Positions 26,956-35,300 of a stretch of DNA of 64,000 bases are shown here, one piece after another. Location of the stretch: contig UQUN01000012.1 of the NCBI GenBank assembly GCA_900544175.1, positions 5,616 to 69,615 of the forward strand, in the 5' to 3' direction. The notes beneath the pieces were generated by a model. The model was not told the origin of the DNA. It did not search any database and saw only the letters and a list, made by a program, of their open reading frames with translations. The translations under genes and the position numbers were made by a program. Each line of letters starts with the position of its first letter. Position 1 is the first letter of the stretch. Origin of the DNA: an uncultured Alistipes sp. (GTDB taxonomy: Bacteria > Bacteroidota > Bacteroidia > Bacteroidales > UBA932).

Positions 26956-26987
26956 TTTGCCTTTTAGAATAATTAATTATAATTTTG
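26956..26987 (+). promoter_or_regulatory. Promoter of the iorA-iorB operon
   Basis: TAATTTTG at 26980-26987 fits TAnnTTTG, and TTTG at 26956-26959 lies exactly 20 nt upstream. The predicted leader to the ATG at 27038 is about 44 nt and AT-rich. Confidence 0.65.
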
Positions 26988-27037
26988 AATCAAAAGATGT
27001 ACTTTCCTTTAAATTTGGTAGAATAAATCAATATTTT

Positions 27038-28660
27038 ATGAGATTACTATTACTCGGCGATGAAGCCATAGCTTTGGCGGCCATACATTCGGGCATTTCC
27101 GGAGTCTACGCCTATCCCGGCACACCCTCCACTGAGATCACCGAATACATTCAGAACCGCCAGAAAGCGGATCCGGAATCGGAACGCATATTCTGCAAAT
27201 GGTGTACAAACGAGAAGACCGCCATGGAGGCGGCACTCGGTATGTCCTACATGGGCAAGCGCGCCCTCGTATGCATGAAGCATGTGGGTATGAACGTGGC
27301 GGCGGACGCATTTGTCAACTCGGCCATGACCGGAACCAACGGCGGTCTGGTAGTTGTCGCTGCAGACGACCCGTCCATGCACTCGTCCCAGAATGAACAG
27401 GACTCCCGTTTCTACGGCAAGTTCGCGATGATACCTGTTTTCGAGCCCTCGTCACAGCAGGAAGCCTACGACATGGTCCGCGACGCCTTTGATTTTTCCG
27501 AAAGGCGCAGGATACCCGTACTCCTGAGAATAACCACACGTATGGCACATTCAAGAGCCGAGGTCAAGACGAAAACCAATCCGGACGGCAGCGAATGCAT
27601 TCTTCCCCAGAAACAGATATCATATCCGGAAAACCCCAAGCAGTGGGTGCTTCTCCCCGCCAACTCCAAGATCCGCAACGAGCAGCTAGTACAGGAACAG
27701 GAAGACTTTGAGGAGGATTCTCTCAACGACAGGCGCAACAGATTCATTCCTGGCGAGGACAAGAACCTTGCGATCGTCACATGCGGCATTGCGTACAACT
27801 ACCTCATGGAGAATTTCCCCAACGGAGTACCCTGCGGAGTCCTCAAGATATCCAGATACCCTGTTCCCCGCAAGCTTGTGAAGGAAATGGAGAGCGAAGG
27901 TGTCAGCAGGGTCATTGTAATGGAAGAAGGACAGCCGTTCATAGAAGAGAGCATCAAAGGCATGATAAGTTCTGACATACAGGTCGACGGAAGGCTTACA
28001 GGCGTCCTGCCCCGCACCGGCGAACTTACTCCGGACAGCGTGCGCGCTGCTGTAAGACTCGCTCCACACAAGACGTTCCCGAAAGACGACATTGTCGTTC
28101 CCAGACCGCCTGCACTATGTCAGGGATGCGGACACAGGGACATGTATGCCGCACTTAACGAAGTGGCTGCAGAATACGAGCACTCACGTGTATTCAGCGA
28201 CATAGGCTGCTACACCCTCGGTGCGCTGCCTCCGTTCAGAGCCATCAACACATGCGTCGACATGGGTGCATCCATAACCATGGCCAAAGGTGCCGCCGAT
28301 GCCGGACAGTTCCCTTCTTTCGCCGTCATTGGAGACTCCACATTCACTCATTCGGGCATAACCGGCCTGCTTGACTGCGTCAACAGCAACGCCAACGTAG
28401 TGATCATCATATCCGACAACCTTACTACCGGCATGACCGGTGGCCAGGACTCTGCCGGAACAGGCAAGCTCGAAAGCATATGCGCGGGCGTAGGAGTAGA
28501 TCCCGCCCACATCAGAGTCGTAGTGCCGCTGCCGAAGAACATGGAGGAAATCAAGAACACTCTCCGCGAGGAAGTGGAATACAACGGTGTGTCAGTAGTC
28601 ATTCCCCGCAGGGAGTGCATCCAGACCTTCAAGCGTCACGCCAGAGAGAAAAAGAAATAA
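27038..28660 (+). CDS. iorA: Indolepyruvate:ferredoxin oxidoreductase alpha subunit, lacking the ferredoxin domain
   Basis: The 540-aa start at MRLLLLGDEA matches the family. A 2-oxoacid:acceptor oxidoreductase alpha domain comes first (AYPGTPSTEITEYI near residue 26, then GMNVAADAFVNSAMTG). A thiamine-pyrophosphate domain follows, with ALCQGCGHRDM near residue 357 and a GDSTFTHSG...DNLTTGMTGGQD core near 430-470. It decarboxylates aryl pyruvates to aryl-acetyl-CoA with ferredoxin as electron acceptor. The usual C-terminal 2[4Fe-4S] domain with CxxCxxC repeats is absent and the protein stops at HAREKKK. iorB follows 24 bp later. Confidence 0.9.
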   Translation: MRLLLLGDEAIALAAIHSGISGVYAYPGTPSTEITEYIQNRQKADPESERIFCKWCTNEKTAMEAALGMSYMGKRALVCMKHVGMNVAADAFVNSAMTGTNGGLVVVAADDPSMHSSQNEQDSRFYGKFAMIPVFEPSSQQEAYDMVRDAFDFSERRRIPVLLRITTRMAHSRAEVKTKTNPDGSECILPQKQISYPENPKQWVLLPANSKIRNEQLVQEQEDFEEDSLNDRRNRFIPGEDKNLAIVTCGIAYNYLMENFPNGVPCGVLKISRYPVPRKLVKEMESEGVSRVIVMEEGQPFIEESIKGMISSDIQVDGRLTGVLPRTGELTPDSVRAAVRLAPHKTFPKDDIVVPRPPALCQGCGHRDMYAALNEVAAEYEHSRVFSDIGCYTLGALPPFRAINTCVDMGASITMAKGAADAGQFPSFAVIGDSTFTHSGITGLLDCVNSNANVVIIISDNLTTGMTGGQDSAGTGKLESICAGVGVDPAHIRVVVPLPKNMEEIKNTLREEVEYNGVSVVIPRRECIQTFKRHAREKKK

Positions 28661-28684
28661 CGGACATTAAACTGAAACTCCAAT

Positions 28685-29275
28685 ATGAAACAAGATATCA
28701 TCTTAGCAGGTGTGGGAGGACAGGGTATCCTCTCCATCGCAACAGTCCTCGGAGAAGCCGCTCTGACCAACGGTCTCCATATCAAACAGGCCGAAGTACA
28801 CGGCATGAGCCAGCGCGGAGGAGACGTGCAGAGCAACCTGCGCATCTCATCCGAGCCTATAGCCAGCGACCTCATACCGTCCGGAAAGGTGGATATGATC
28901 ATGTCCCTCGAGCCCATGGAGGCACTCAGATACGTACATGAGCTCTCAAAAGATGGCTGGATCGTAACCTCCTCCGTACCTTTCATCAACATTGACAACT
29001 ATCCTGACAAGGAGGAGATATACAGACACCTCAATTCAATGCCCCATACAGTGATGCTGAACGTGGAGCAGTACGCCAAGGAAGCCGGAGCCCCAGCACA
29101 GGCTGCCAATATGGTACTGCTCGGAGCTGCAATACCCATGCTCGGCCTAAGTTTCGAGACCATACGAGACGCAGCTGCCAAGGTATTCGCCCGCAAAGGC
29201 GAGGAGATCGTGGCCAAGAACATAGCGGCACTGGCCGCCGGATACAGCCACAGCTCCGGGACAGGCAACAAATAG
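28685..29275 (+). CDS. iorB: Indolepyruvate oxidoreductase beta subunit
   Basis: The 196-aa gamma-type domain of 2-oxoacid oxidoreductases starts with GVGGQGILSIATVLGEAAL and has the conserved EVHGMSQRGGDVQSNLRI near residue 38, which contacts CoA and the alpha subunit. It pairs with iorA in the same operon to form the active oxidoreductase for aromatic amino acid catabolism. Length is normal. A strong hairpin terminator lies 22 bp behind the stop. Confidence 0.93.
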   Translation: MKQDIILAGVGGQGILSIATVLGEAALTNGLHIKQAEVHGMSQRGGDVQSNLRISSEPIASDLIPSGKVDMIMSLEPMEALRYVHELSKDGWIVTSSVPFINIDNYPDKEEIYRHLNSMPHTVMLNVEQYAKEAGAPAQAANMVLLGAAIPMLGLSFETIRDAAAKVFARKGEEIVAKNIAALAAGYSHSSGTGNK

Positions 29276-29296
29276 GCTGTCAAACTCACATAAAAG

Positions 29297-29338
29297 CAGG
29301 AAAGGCTGTGCATAACAAGTACGGCCTCTCCTGTTTTT
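29297..29338 (+). terminator. Rho-independent terminator of iorAB
   Basis: Stem CAGGAAAGGC (29297-29306) pairs with GCCTCTCCTG (29324-29333) with one A-C mismatch, followed by TTTTT (29334-29338). The other strand has TTTTA after the stem, so it may also end the convergent hmu operon. Confidence 0.75.
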
Positions 29339-29363
29339 GTCAATTCATATATCCTGGCTTCAG

Positions 29364-29693
29364 TTACTGCTCCGGGACATAGATTATCTCGCCGTTCTCC
29401 AGCTCGTAGGCTATGCCGACGCGCTTGCCTTTCTGGCCGGACCTGGACTGGTCCTCGGAGGGGGTATAGCGGTCGATGGTCTGTCCCTGCTTGACGATGA
29501 TCTCCATATCCTCCTTGCCCGGGTTCTTTACCATCGTAAAATCCTCCGGGGAGAGCATCTCTGTCATGTTGTAGCGGGTGACAAGGGCGACCATCAGGGC
29601 CACGGCGAACACCATGGCCACATCGAACAAGTTGCCGACAACACTCATCGGGTCGTTCTCCTCGTCGCCTCCAAGCAGTCTTCTCCTTCTCAT
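29364..29693 (-). CDS. hmuV: HmuV-like DUF2149 membrane protein
   Basis: The 109-aa protein has one transmembrane helix (about residues 18-40, VVGNLFDVAMVFAVALMVALVT) preceded by an acidic GGDEEND stretch. A periplasmic tail follows with GQTIDRYTPSEDQSRSGQKGKRVG. The size and single helix fit the DUF2149 proteins always found last in hmu-type operons, where an ExbD-like role beside the ExbB-like HmuU is suspected. Its start overlaps the hmuU stop by 4 nt. The biochemical role is not established. Confidence 0.8.
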   Translation of the reverse strand: MRRRRLLGGDEENDPMSVVGNLFDVAMVFAVALMVALVTRYNMTEMLSPEDFTMVKNPGKEDMEIIVKQGQTIDRYTPSEDQSRSGQKGKRVGIAYELENGEIIYVPEQ

Positions 29694-30328
29694 AGCACCT
29701 CCTCACCTGCTTTTACTGACTTCTCTCTGGCAAATCCGGCACAGCCGTCCAGCACCTCGGACACGAACTCCAGCCGGTTCAGATCCCGGGTGTACCATCT
29801 CTGCTTGACCTGCTGCGTGATGAAGCCTATTGCAGCGGAGAACAGTCCCACCACGGTCGTGGCAAAGGCCACCTGCATGTTGTAGGCCATCGAGCCTATG
29901 TCTCCAGTAGACAGGCCCACCAGAGCCGGTCCCATAGGGATGAGCGTACCCATCAGACCCAGCATAGGCCCCATCTTGGACAGGGTCTTGGAAGTACCCA
30001 AGTCCTTATCTGCCGCTATCTCATAGTCCGAGAGCAACAGCTGCCTGTGAGCCTTGTCCTTCGAAGCATCCAGCAGACCGGCCAGACAGCACAGCAGAGG
30101 CGACTTGGAGCCGGCAGGAATGGAGGCCCGCAGTTCCCCGGCAGTCTCAGGCGTCAGGGCCTCCACCTTGTCCATGAAGAGGCGGTCCACCTTGCGTATC
30201 TGCAGGTACTGCCCGAAAAAATTGCCGATCAGCAGCAGCGAGCGTAGGAAAAACAATATAAGCAGGACCACTACCGGTACGAGCAGTCCGTTGGAAATCC
30301 AGAAGAGGACATCGGAAATGTAGTTCAT
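29690..30328 (-). CDS. hmuU: MotA/TolQ/ExbB-type proton channel protein (HmuU-like)
   Basis: The 212-aa inner-membrane protein has an N-terminal helix (FWISNGLLVPVVVLLILFFL), a cytoplasmic loop, and two C-terminal helices within the TolQ/ExbB signature: SKMGPMLGLMGTLIPMGPALVGLSTGDIG near residue 115 and VAFATTVVGLFSAAIGFI near 155. It should couple proton flow to energising the outer-membrane receptor or the membrane-bound HmuS chelatase. It is part of the hmu operon, overlapping hmuV by 4 nt. Confidence 0.88.
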   Translation of the reverse strand: MNYISDVLFWISNGLLVPVVVLLILFFLRSLLLIGNFFGQYLQIRKVDRLFMDKVEALTPETAGELRASIPAGSKSPLLCCLAGLLDASKDKAHRQLLLSDYEIAADKDLGTSKTLSKMGPMLGLMGTLIPMGPALVGLSTGDIGSMAYNMQVAFATTVVGLFSAAIGFITQQVKQRWYTRDLNRLEFVSEVLDGCAGFAREKSVKAGEEVL

Positions 30329-30340
30329 AAGTTTTAAAAG

Positions 30341-31039
30341 CTATTGATTTTTTAAAATTTTTCTAAAGGGACGGGCAGTCCTCACGAAAGACCCGGCAAG
30401 CACCCCGGCTACAACGAGGCCGAGCACTCCCGCCATGGCTGTCCAGTCCACCTCGCTCACTCCCGCCACGGCTGTCTGGCCGTTGACAGTGGCTATCACC
30501 GCCACTATCCCCGTAAGGGCATTGGTCAGGAAGAACATCTCTAAGCGGCTCTCCTTGTCCGGGAAAATCCGGCGCATGAGCCAGGCCCCTCCGGCTATGA
30601 CCGCGAAGACCACAGCGGCGGCACTCCAGGCCACCAAGGGGAAGGACACACCCGGAAAAGCAAAAATGAGATAGACTAAAAAGCTGAAGAGCACCCCGAA
30701 TATCAGCACCCCGGGGAACCAGCGCAGAATGCGGTAGCCCCAGATGACTGACCTCTTCAGCCTGCCCGAGCTCATCAGATGCACCGAGAGCAGGCAAAAG
30801 GCTATCTGCAGGATAACTTCCAGGGTGATTATCACCGAGGTATCCAGCATCAGACCAGGGTTGGAAAGCCACTCATCTATCTGGGAGCGGGACTGCCGGA
30901 CGGCCACAGGCCACATCAGTCCGGTGAAAAGCGCGGCAGCTGCGGCATGAGCCAGCACCGACCACCATTTGTGCCAGGACTGCTTCAGCACGAAGTTGAA
31001 GCAGACCAGCACCATCAGGATTACGACTAAACTGTACAT
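30341..31039 (-). CDS. HmuT-like integral membrane protein
   Basis: The 232-aa protein has about six hydrophobic helices (for example SLVVILMVLVCFNFVL at the N-terminus, GVLIFGVLFSFLVYLIFAF near 115, and VLGLVVAGVLAGSF near the C-terminus). No enzymatic motif is visible. Its place between hmuS and the ExbB-like gene matches the hmuT position of the Porphyromonas hmuYRSTUV operon. I therefore infer, but cannot prove, a partner role in haem uptake or demetallation across the inner membrane. Confidence 0.65.
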   Translation of the reverse strand: MYSLVVILMVLVCFNFVLKQSWHKWWSVLAHAAAAALFTGLMWPVAVRQSRSQIDEWLSNPGLMLDTSVIITLEVILQIAFCLLSVHLMSSGRLKRSVIWGYRILRWFPGVLIFGVLFSFLVYLIFAFPGVSFPLVAWSAAAVVFAVIAGGAWLMRRIFPDKESRLEMFFLTNALTGIVAVIATVNGQTAVAGVSEVDWTAMAGVLGLVVAGVLAGSFVRTARPFRKILKNQ

Positions 31040-31057
31040 GTGCAGAGCCTCCTTAGA

Positions 31058-32758
31058 TCAGATTCCACTAGACTTGCGGCGGCGCCTTATCAGCAGTCCG
31101 CCTCCGATGAACAGGGCGACAATCAGCACTGCCACGGCAATATTGCTCACCAAGGTCGTCTCTTTCTCTGTCTCGCCCTGCAGCCGGTCTTTCTTGAGCA
31201 CCATCCCGTCGGAGGCGTCGCTGACCGAAGCCTCCCTTATCTGCCGGATAGCCCCACGGTACTCTGAAGCCGAGGCCTCAGGCAGTGCGGAGGCGATGTA
31301 GTCCTGCAGGGCCGGATTGTCGCACACGAAGCCGGAGCACGATGGAGCAAACTCCTCAATCAGGCCGGTATGCAGCTCCGCGATATCCGCCACCTGCTCG
31401 GGCGAGGCCTCCCAGAGCCCCTTGCGCACCGACTCCAGCATGACCGCCGTAACCTCTTCAAGGGCAGCCGGATTGACCTCCCTGAAATGTTCCTGCACAC
31501 CCAGTCCGAATTTGTCCTTGACATACACCTCATAGATCTCGTCCCACACGCGGTCATCGATGGCCTCCGGCTTCATCACATTCCATCCGAAGGTATTGGT
31601 GACGGTCTCCGCGATGGCCGATGCATCCCCTGCCCCGCCCTTCATCTTCTCGGAGATGTAGGAAGGGTTGAATATGGTGGAACGGCTCTCGACCCCTATC
31701 GCCTCCTTCAGCTCCTGCATCCTCACCTTGTTGCGGTTGCGGTAGTCGCTGAGGTAAGCGTCCGGATCCTTGCCGGTCACTTCCCTGACTGCAAGGTTGA
31801 GCCCGCCCATGAACTCGTACACATGGTCCAGGCTCAGGGCACCCCAGGTATTGCTCTGACGGGGCTGCACCACCGCGTCGGTACGGGAAAGCGCGGCCTC
31901 GAAGGCGTACCGGGCAAATTCCTCCCAGCCCTCCTCGCTGCCGTAGTAGGCTCCCATATTGTTCATATAGACCTGCGCTATCTCCGAGGAGGAGGTCCAG
32001 CGGTCAGAGGCGGTCACCATCCCCTGAATGCCGGTACCGTAATTGCCGTTCACCCCTCCGAAGACCCTGTAGGAGGACATCCGCCGGGCATCCGCCGGAG
32101 TCACTCCCTTCTCGGTGAGTATCCGCTCGGTCTCCCGGATGCCCTCGGCCACATTGTTCACATATCCGTCGTCCTTGGCCTCCGCTGCCATACGGACAGC
32201 CCTGTCTATCAGGAAAAGACGAGAGGCGGCAATATCCCTGAGCTGGCCGCTGGTCTGCACCACCACGTCTATCCTCGGACGGCCCAGTTTCTCAGAGGGT
32301 ATCAGCCGGATATCGGTCACACGGCCGAAACTGTCGTAGACCGGTTCCACTCCGAGCATATAGAATATCTGGGCAATGGTCGCTCCCTCCGTCTCGATGA
32401 ACTCGCTGCTCCAGAGGGTATAGCTGACCTTGCGGGGCAATGAGTCGCAATGCCGCTCGCGGTAGAGCCGCAGGGTGTTCTCGGCTAAGGCCACACCCTT
32501 TTCCCAGGCACTGCGGGTCGGGGTCGCCTCGGCGTTGACCGCGAAAAGGTTGCGTCCGGTGGGCAGTGTGTTGGGATTGGCGACCGGATCTCCTCCGGGC
32601 GAAGGTGCGGTATAGCCGCCGTCGAGGGCATTGAGCATACTGCGCATCTCGACGGAAGGGCTCTCCATCAGAGCATTGCGGTAGTTGTGCACATTGAGCA
32701 CGGCCTGCTCTATCTCCTTCACCGCCCGGGCAAAATCTATCTCCTCCTGCGAATAGCC
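31058..32758 (-). CDS. hmuS: HmuS (CobN-like) C-terminal part, reached by a -1 frame change
   Basis: This frame continues CobN/magnesium-chelatase-like homology directly from the N-terminal part: GYSQEEIDFARAV, NALDGGYTAPSPGGDPVANPNTLPTGRN, SYRVFGGVNGNYGTGIQGM and DHVYEFMGGLNLAVREVTGKDPD. About 566 residues can be read if entered at 32758. The first start codon in frame is a GTG at 32722, without a well-placed ribosome site. The C-terminus has a transmembrane helix (NIAVAVLIVALFIGGGLLI) and RRRRK tail. The ORF is intact apart from the frame change. Confidence 0.85.
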   Translation of the reverse strand, partial: GYSQEEIDFARAVKEIEQAVLNVHNYRNALMESPSVEMRSMLNALDGGYTAPSPGGDPVANPNTLPTGRNLFAVNAEATPTRSAWEKGVALAENTLRLYRERHCDSLPRKVSYTLWSSEFIETEGATIAQIFYMLGVEPVYDSFGRVTDIRLIPSEKLGRPRIDVVVQTSGQLRDIAASRLFLIDRAVRMAAEAKDDGYVNNVAEGIRETERILTEKGVTPADARRMSSYRVFGGVNGNYGTGIQGMVTASDRWTSSSEIAQVYMNNMGAYYGSEEGWEEFARYAFEAALSRTDAVVQPRQSNTWGALSLDHVYEFMGGLNLAVREVTGKDPDAYLSDYRNRNKVRMQELKEAIGVESRSTIFNPSYISEKMKGGAGDASAIAETVTNTFGWNVMKPEAIDDRVWDEIYEVYVKDKFGLGVQEHFREVNPAALEEVTAVMLESVRKGLWEASPEQVADIAELHTGLIEEFAPSCSGFVCDNPALQDYIASALPEASASEYRGAIRQIREASVSDASDGMVLKKDRLQGETEKETTLVSNIAVAVLIVALFIGGGLLIRRRRKSSGI

Positions 32759-35283
32759 TTTCCCGCACCCATCTGCCGGCCTATCATGGACATCATCTCA
32801 CTCATGCCTCCTGCCCCATTCCGACCAGGATGTCCGGTTCCGTCACCGGAACTGCCATCCGGACGTTTACGGCTCATCTGCTCCGACATACGGGCCATCA
32901 TGGTCATCATGTCCGGCGGAGCCTCCAGGGACTTTGCCACCGTCCTGGCATGCTCCAGTTCCTGCATGGAGATACCCGCAATCGAGCAGAGCTGTCGGTC
33001 ATCCGCCGGACGGCCCTGGGCCAGCAGCCGGGCCACAATCCTCTTAGCCGGAGCCACATATTTCCGGTTGAACACCGACAGCTGCTTCTCCACTCCCTCA
33101 ACGTCCTTGCCCTTGGCCCGGTCTATGCCGAGCAGCCCGTAGGCCACCGGTTCGGTGCTCATGGCGTAGACGGTAGACTCTATCTGGGCCGGCTGATAAG
33201 GCTCGCCCATCACGTAGAGACGGCCGGTGACTTTCTCGGAAGCCAGTTCCTCGGCAAAATTCCCGATGCGCAGGATTTCCTCCCCCGTGTAGGGCTCATC
33301 TTTCGAAAGGGTGTCCAGCCCGAGGTCCGAGGCAATGCCCATCTCTATTGTCAGTTTCTTGATATTCAAGGCTATCTTCTCCGCTCCGGCTGCATCAGGC
33401 GACTCCCCGTACACAGCCTCGTCGTAGCGCGAAAGCTCCCGGGAAAGGTCGCGGTAGATTCCCCTCACATTGCTTTCCATGAAAGGAGCGGTGAGGTAGG
33501 ACTGCAGTCCCGCGTATGCCCTCCGCTTGGCCATGACTCCCTCCCCCACGTTGGAGATGGTGTACAGGTAGAAATGCGGGACAGTGCCCACCAGACGGTC
33601 AGGCCAGTCGTACTGGCTCAGGGCCACCTGCTTGCGGGGAGTGAACTCTAAGCTGCCGTGGGTACCGAAGTGAATCATCGCATCGGCCCCGAAACCGTAG
33701 CGGGCATAGAGGTAGGCCGCAATATAGTTGTATGGAGGCGCGGCATGGGTGCCATGCACCATCTGGAAATCGTTCTGACCGCCACCCGCAGCAGGCTGGG
33801 GCAGCAGCACCACATTGCCTAATTCTATCCGGGCCAGAGCCAGACGCCCGTCGCGGGACATATAGGGCCCGGGAAAATCCCCGTTCAGGGCCGCCACCTC
33901 GTCGCAAAGTCTCTGCGGCAGGGCCTTCGTACTCCATTCCGCGTATGTCGGAGCATCCACCCACTCAGGCTGACCCTCATCCATGAACCGCGATGCGGCT
34001 CCCTCGGCATACGAGCCGAACACCGCGCCCCTGCTCTGGATCAGCTCCGCTAAAGCCTCCGGAGAGGAGGGCAGGCCGGAAACATTGTACCCCGCCGAGC
34101 GCAGGGCCGTCAGGAAATTGTACAGCGAGGGCACCACCTCCATCCCGGAGGCTGTCAGGGCATTCTGTCCCGCCCCTTTGTAGTAGAATATGGCTATCTT
34201 CTTCTGGCTTTCGGGCTTGCGCTTGAGTTCCAGATAGCGGTTCACTGTCTCGGTAAATTCCTCTAACCGCTCGGGAATGGTCTCTAACCGCTGCAGCCCG
34301 TCCCCGTCCTCGTAATGTCCGAAAAGTACAAACGGCCGGATGGCCCCGTCTATCTCCGGCGTCACCACGCTCTGGGAGAGGAATCCCCCGACCATGCCCA
34401 TCTCATCCGCCTCCCAGTCGGAAACGAGGGTATTGACATTCAGAGGCGAGAAGAGGGGTATGTTGTACTTCCTGAGAAACTCCACGGTCTCGTCCCCAAG
34501 GCGGCCGTGGGCCATGTTGATCACCGCCGAAGGGGCTATGGAGTCCAGTTGCCCGTTGTCCAGCATGGGACGGGTACTGCGGACAGGATATACCACGTTG
34601 CCGGTAGCTTCGAGGGAAGCGATAAGGTCCGTAGGATCGCCCATCTGTCCGGTGACAATAATGCGGGGAGAGTCTTCCTTCCACAGGCCGTTGCTCCGGA
34701 GATAGGAGTTGTAAGCGGCAATGGAGCGGAAGCCGTCCTCGCCTCCGTCTTTTTCCGTCAGCGCAGGATGGTAGATGTTCTCAACCGTATATTCCTCTGC
34801 AGGAGCCGGTTCCTGGGCACGGAAGCGCTTTCCGTCTATATTGCGGCGGATGAATGAGAGCATATTGCGGTAGTTGGCCGGACCGCCGTTGGAGAGATAG
34901 GCCCGGAGCTGAGGTGCAAGGACCGAATCCACCGTATTGATGTCATTGGCTGGATTGGTCACCATAGTGGAGAGCACGGGCAGGCCCCGCTCAGCGGCAC
35001 GCTGAATCTCCGCACGCTGTTCCTCCGTGATTCTCAGCCCCATTCCGTTGATCAGCAAGATGTCGTAATGCCCTGCCTTGGAAGCGTCCTCGGGAGAGAG
35101 TTCGTACAGTCTGACGGACGGATTGTCATTGGCCCTGGATATCTGGCCGAGCTGAAGTACCTGATAGTTGAGAAATGCCACCCTGGTGGGAGATGCCATA
35201 TACGCCCAGAGTCCCCATAGAATGAGGACTGCCAGAATGGAAACCACGATATATATTATGATTTTTGCTGTTTTTTGAATCAT
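32737..35283 (-). CDS. hmuS: HmuS (CobN-like haem dechelatase) N-terminal part
   Basis: The 848-aa frame starts with a membrane anchor (IIIYIVVSILAVLILWGLWAY, residues 9-29), followed by CobN/BchH-type chelatase domains: VVYPVRSTRPMLD, GPYMSRDGRLALARI, MVHGTHAAPPYNYIAAYLYARYGFGADAMIHFGTHGSLEF and KRRAYAGLQSYLTAP. HmuS of gut Bacteroidota has been reported to remove iron from haem, and of the CobN family it uses the large H-type subunit. The frame ends in Arg-rich codons (CGC AGG AGG AGA TAG), 15 nt after the slippery-looking heptamer where homology moves to the -1 frame. The joined protein would be about 1408 aa, a normal HmuS length. Confidence 0.88.
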   Translation of the reverse strand: MIQKTAKIIIYIVVSILAVLILWGLWAYMASPTRVAFLNYQVLQLGQISRANDNPSVRLYELSPEDASKAGHYDILLINGMGLRITEEQRAEIQRAAERGLPVLSTMVTNPANDINTVDSVLAPQLRAYLSNGGPANYRNMLSFIRRNIDGKRFRAQEPAPAEEYTVENIYHPALTEKDGGEDGFRSIAAYNSYLRSNGLWKEDSPRIIVTGQMGDPTDLIASLEATGNVVYPVRSTRPMLDNGQLDSIAPSAVINMAHGRLGDETVEFLRKYNIPLFSPLNVNTLVSDWEADEMGMVGGFLSQSVVTPEIDGAIRPFVLFGHYEDGDGLQRLETIPERLEEFTETVNRYLELKRKPESQKKIAIFYYKGAGQNALTASGMEVVPSLYNFLTALRSAGYNVSGLPSSPEALAELIQSRGAVFGSYAEGAASRFMDEGQPEWVDAPTYAEWSTKALPQRLCDEVAALNGDFPGPYMSRDGRLALARIELGNVVLLPQPAAGGGQNDFQMVHGTHAAPPYNYIAAYLYARYGFGADAMIHFGTHGSLEFTPRKQVALSQYDWPDRLVGTVPHFYLYTISNVGEGVMAKRRAYAGLQSYLTAPFMESNVRGIYRDLSRELSRYDEAVYGESPDAAGAEKIALNIKKLTIEMGIASDLGLDTLSKDEPYTGEEILRIGNFAEELASEKVTGRLYVMGEPYQPAQIESTVYAMSTEPVAYGLLGIDRAKGKDVEGVEKQLSVFNRKYVAPAKRIVARLLAQGRPADDRQLCSIAGISMQELEHARTVAKSLEAPPDMMTMMARMSEQMSRKRPDGSSGDGTGHPGRNGAGGMSEMMSMIGRQMGAGKAIRRRR
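32758..32764 (-). other. G GGA AAG heptamer at the hmuS frame junction
   Basis: Read on the minus strand in the upstream frame, the junction is G GGA AAG, fitting the X XXY YYZ rule for -1 slippage. A one-base backward slip places the next codon at GGC TAT TCG and restores the conserved downstream protein. Whether this is programmed or a one-base deletion cannot be told from one sequence. Confidence 0.55.
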
Positions 35284-35300
35284 GCGCGTTTTTATATTTC

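Noticed and set aside
31370..32443. 357-codon plus-strand frame inside hmuS
   Set aside because: It is a shadow of GC-rich CobN-like coding sequence; the sense strand matches the family throughout.
32737..32748. AGGAGG in hmuS as a ribosome site for a separately started C-terminal protein
   Set aside because: The nearest in-frame start (GTG at 32722) is about 20 nt away, too far, and Bacteroidota rely little on Shine-Dalgarno pairing.
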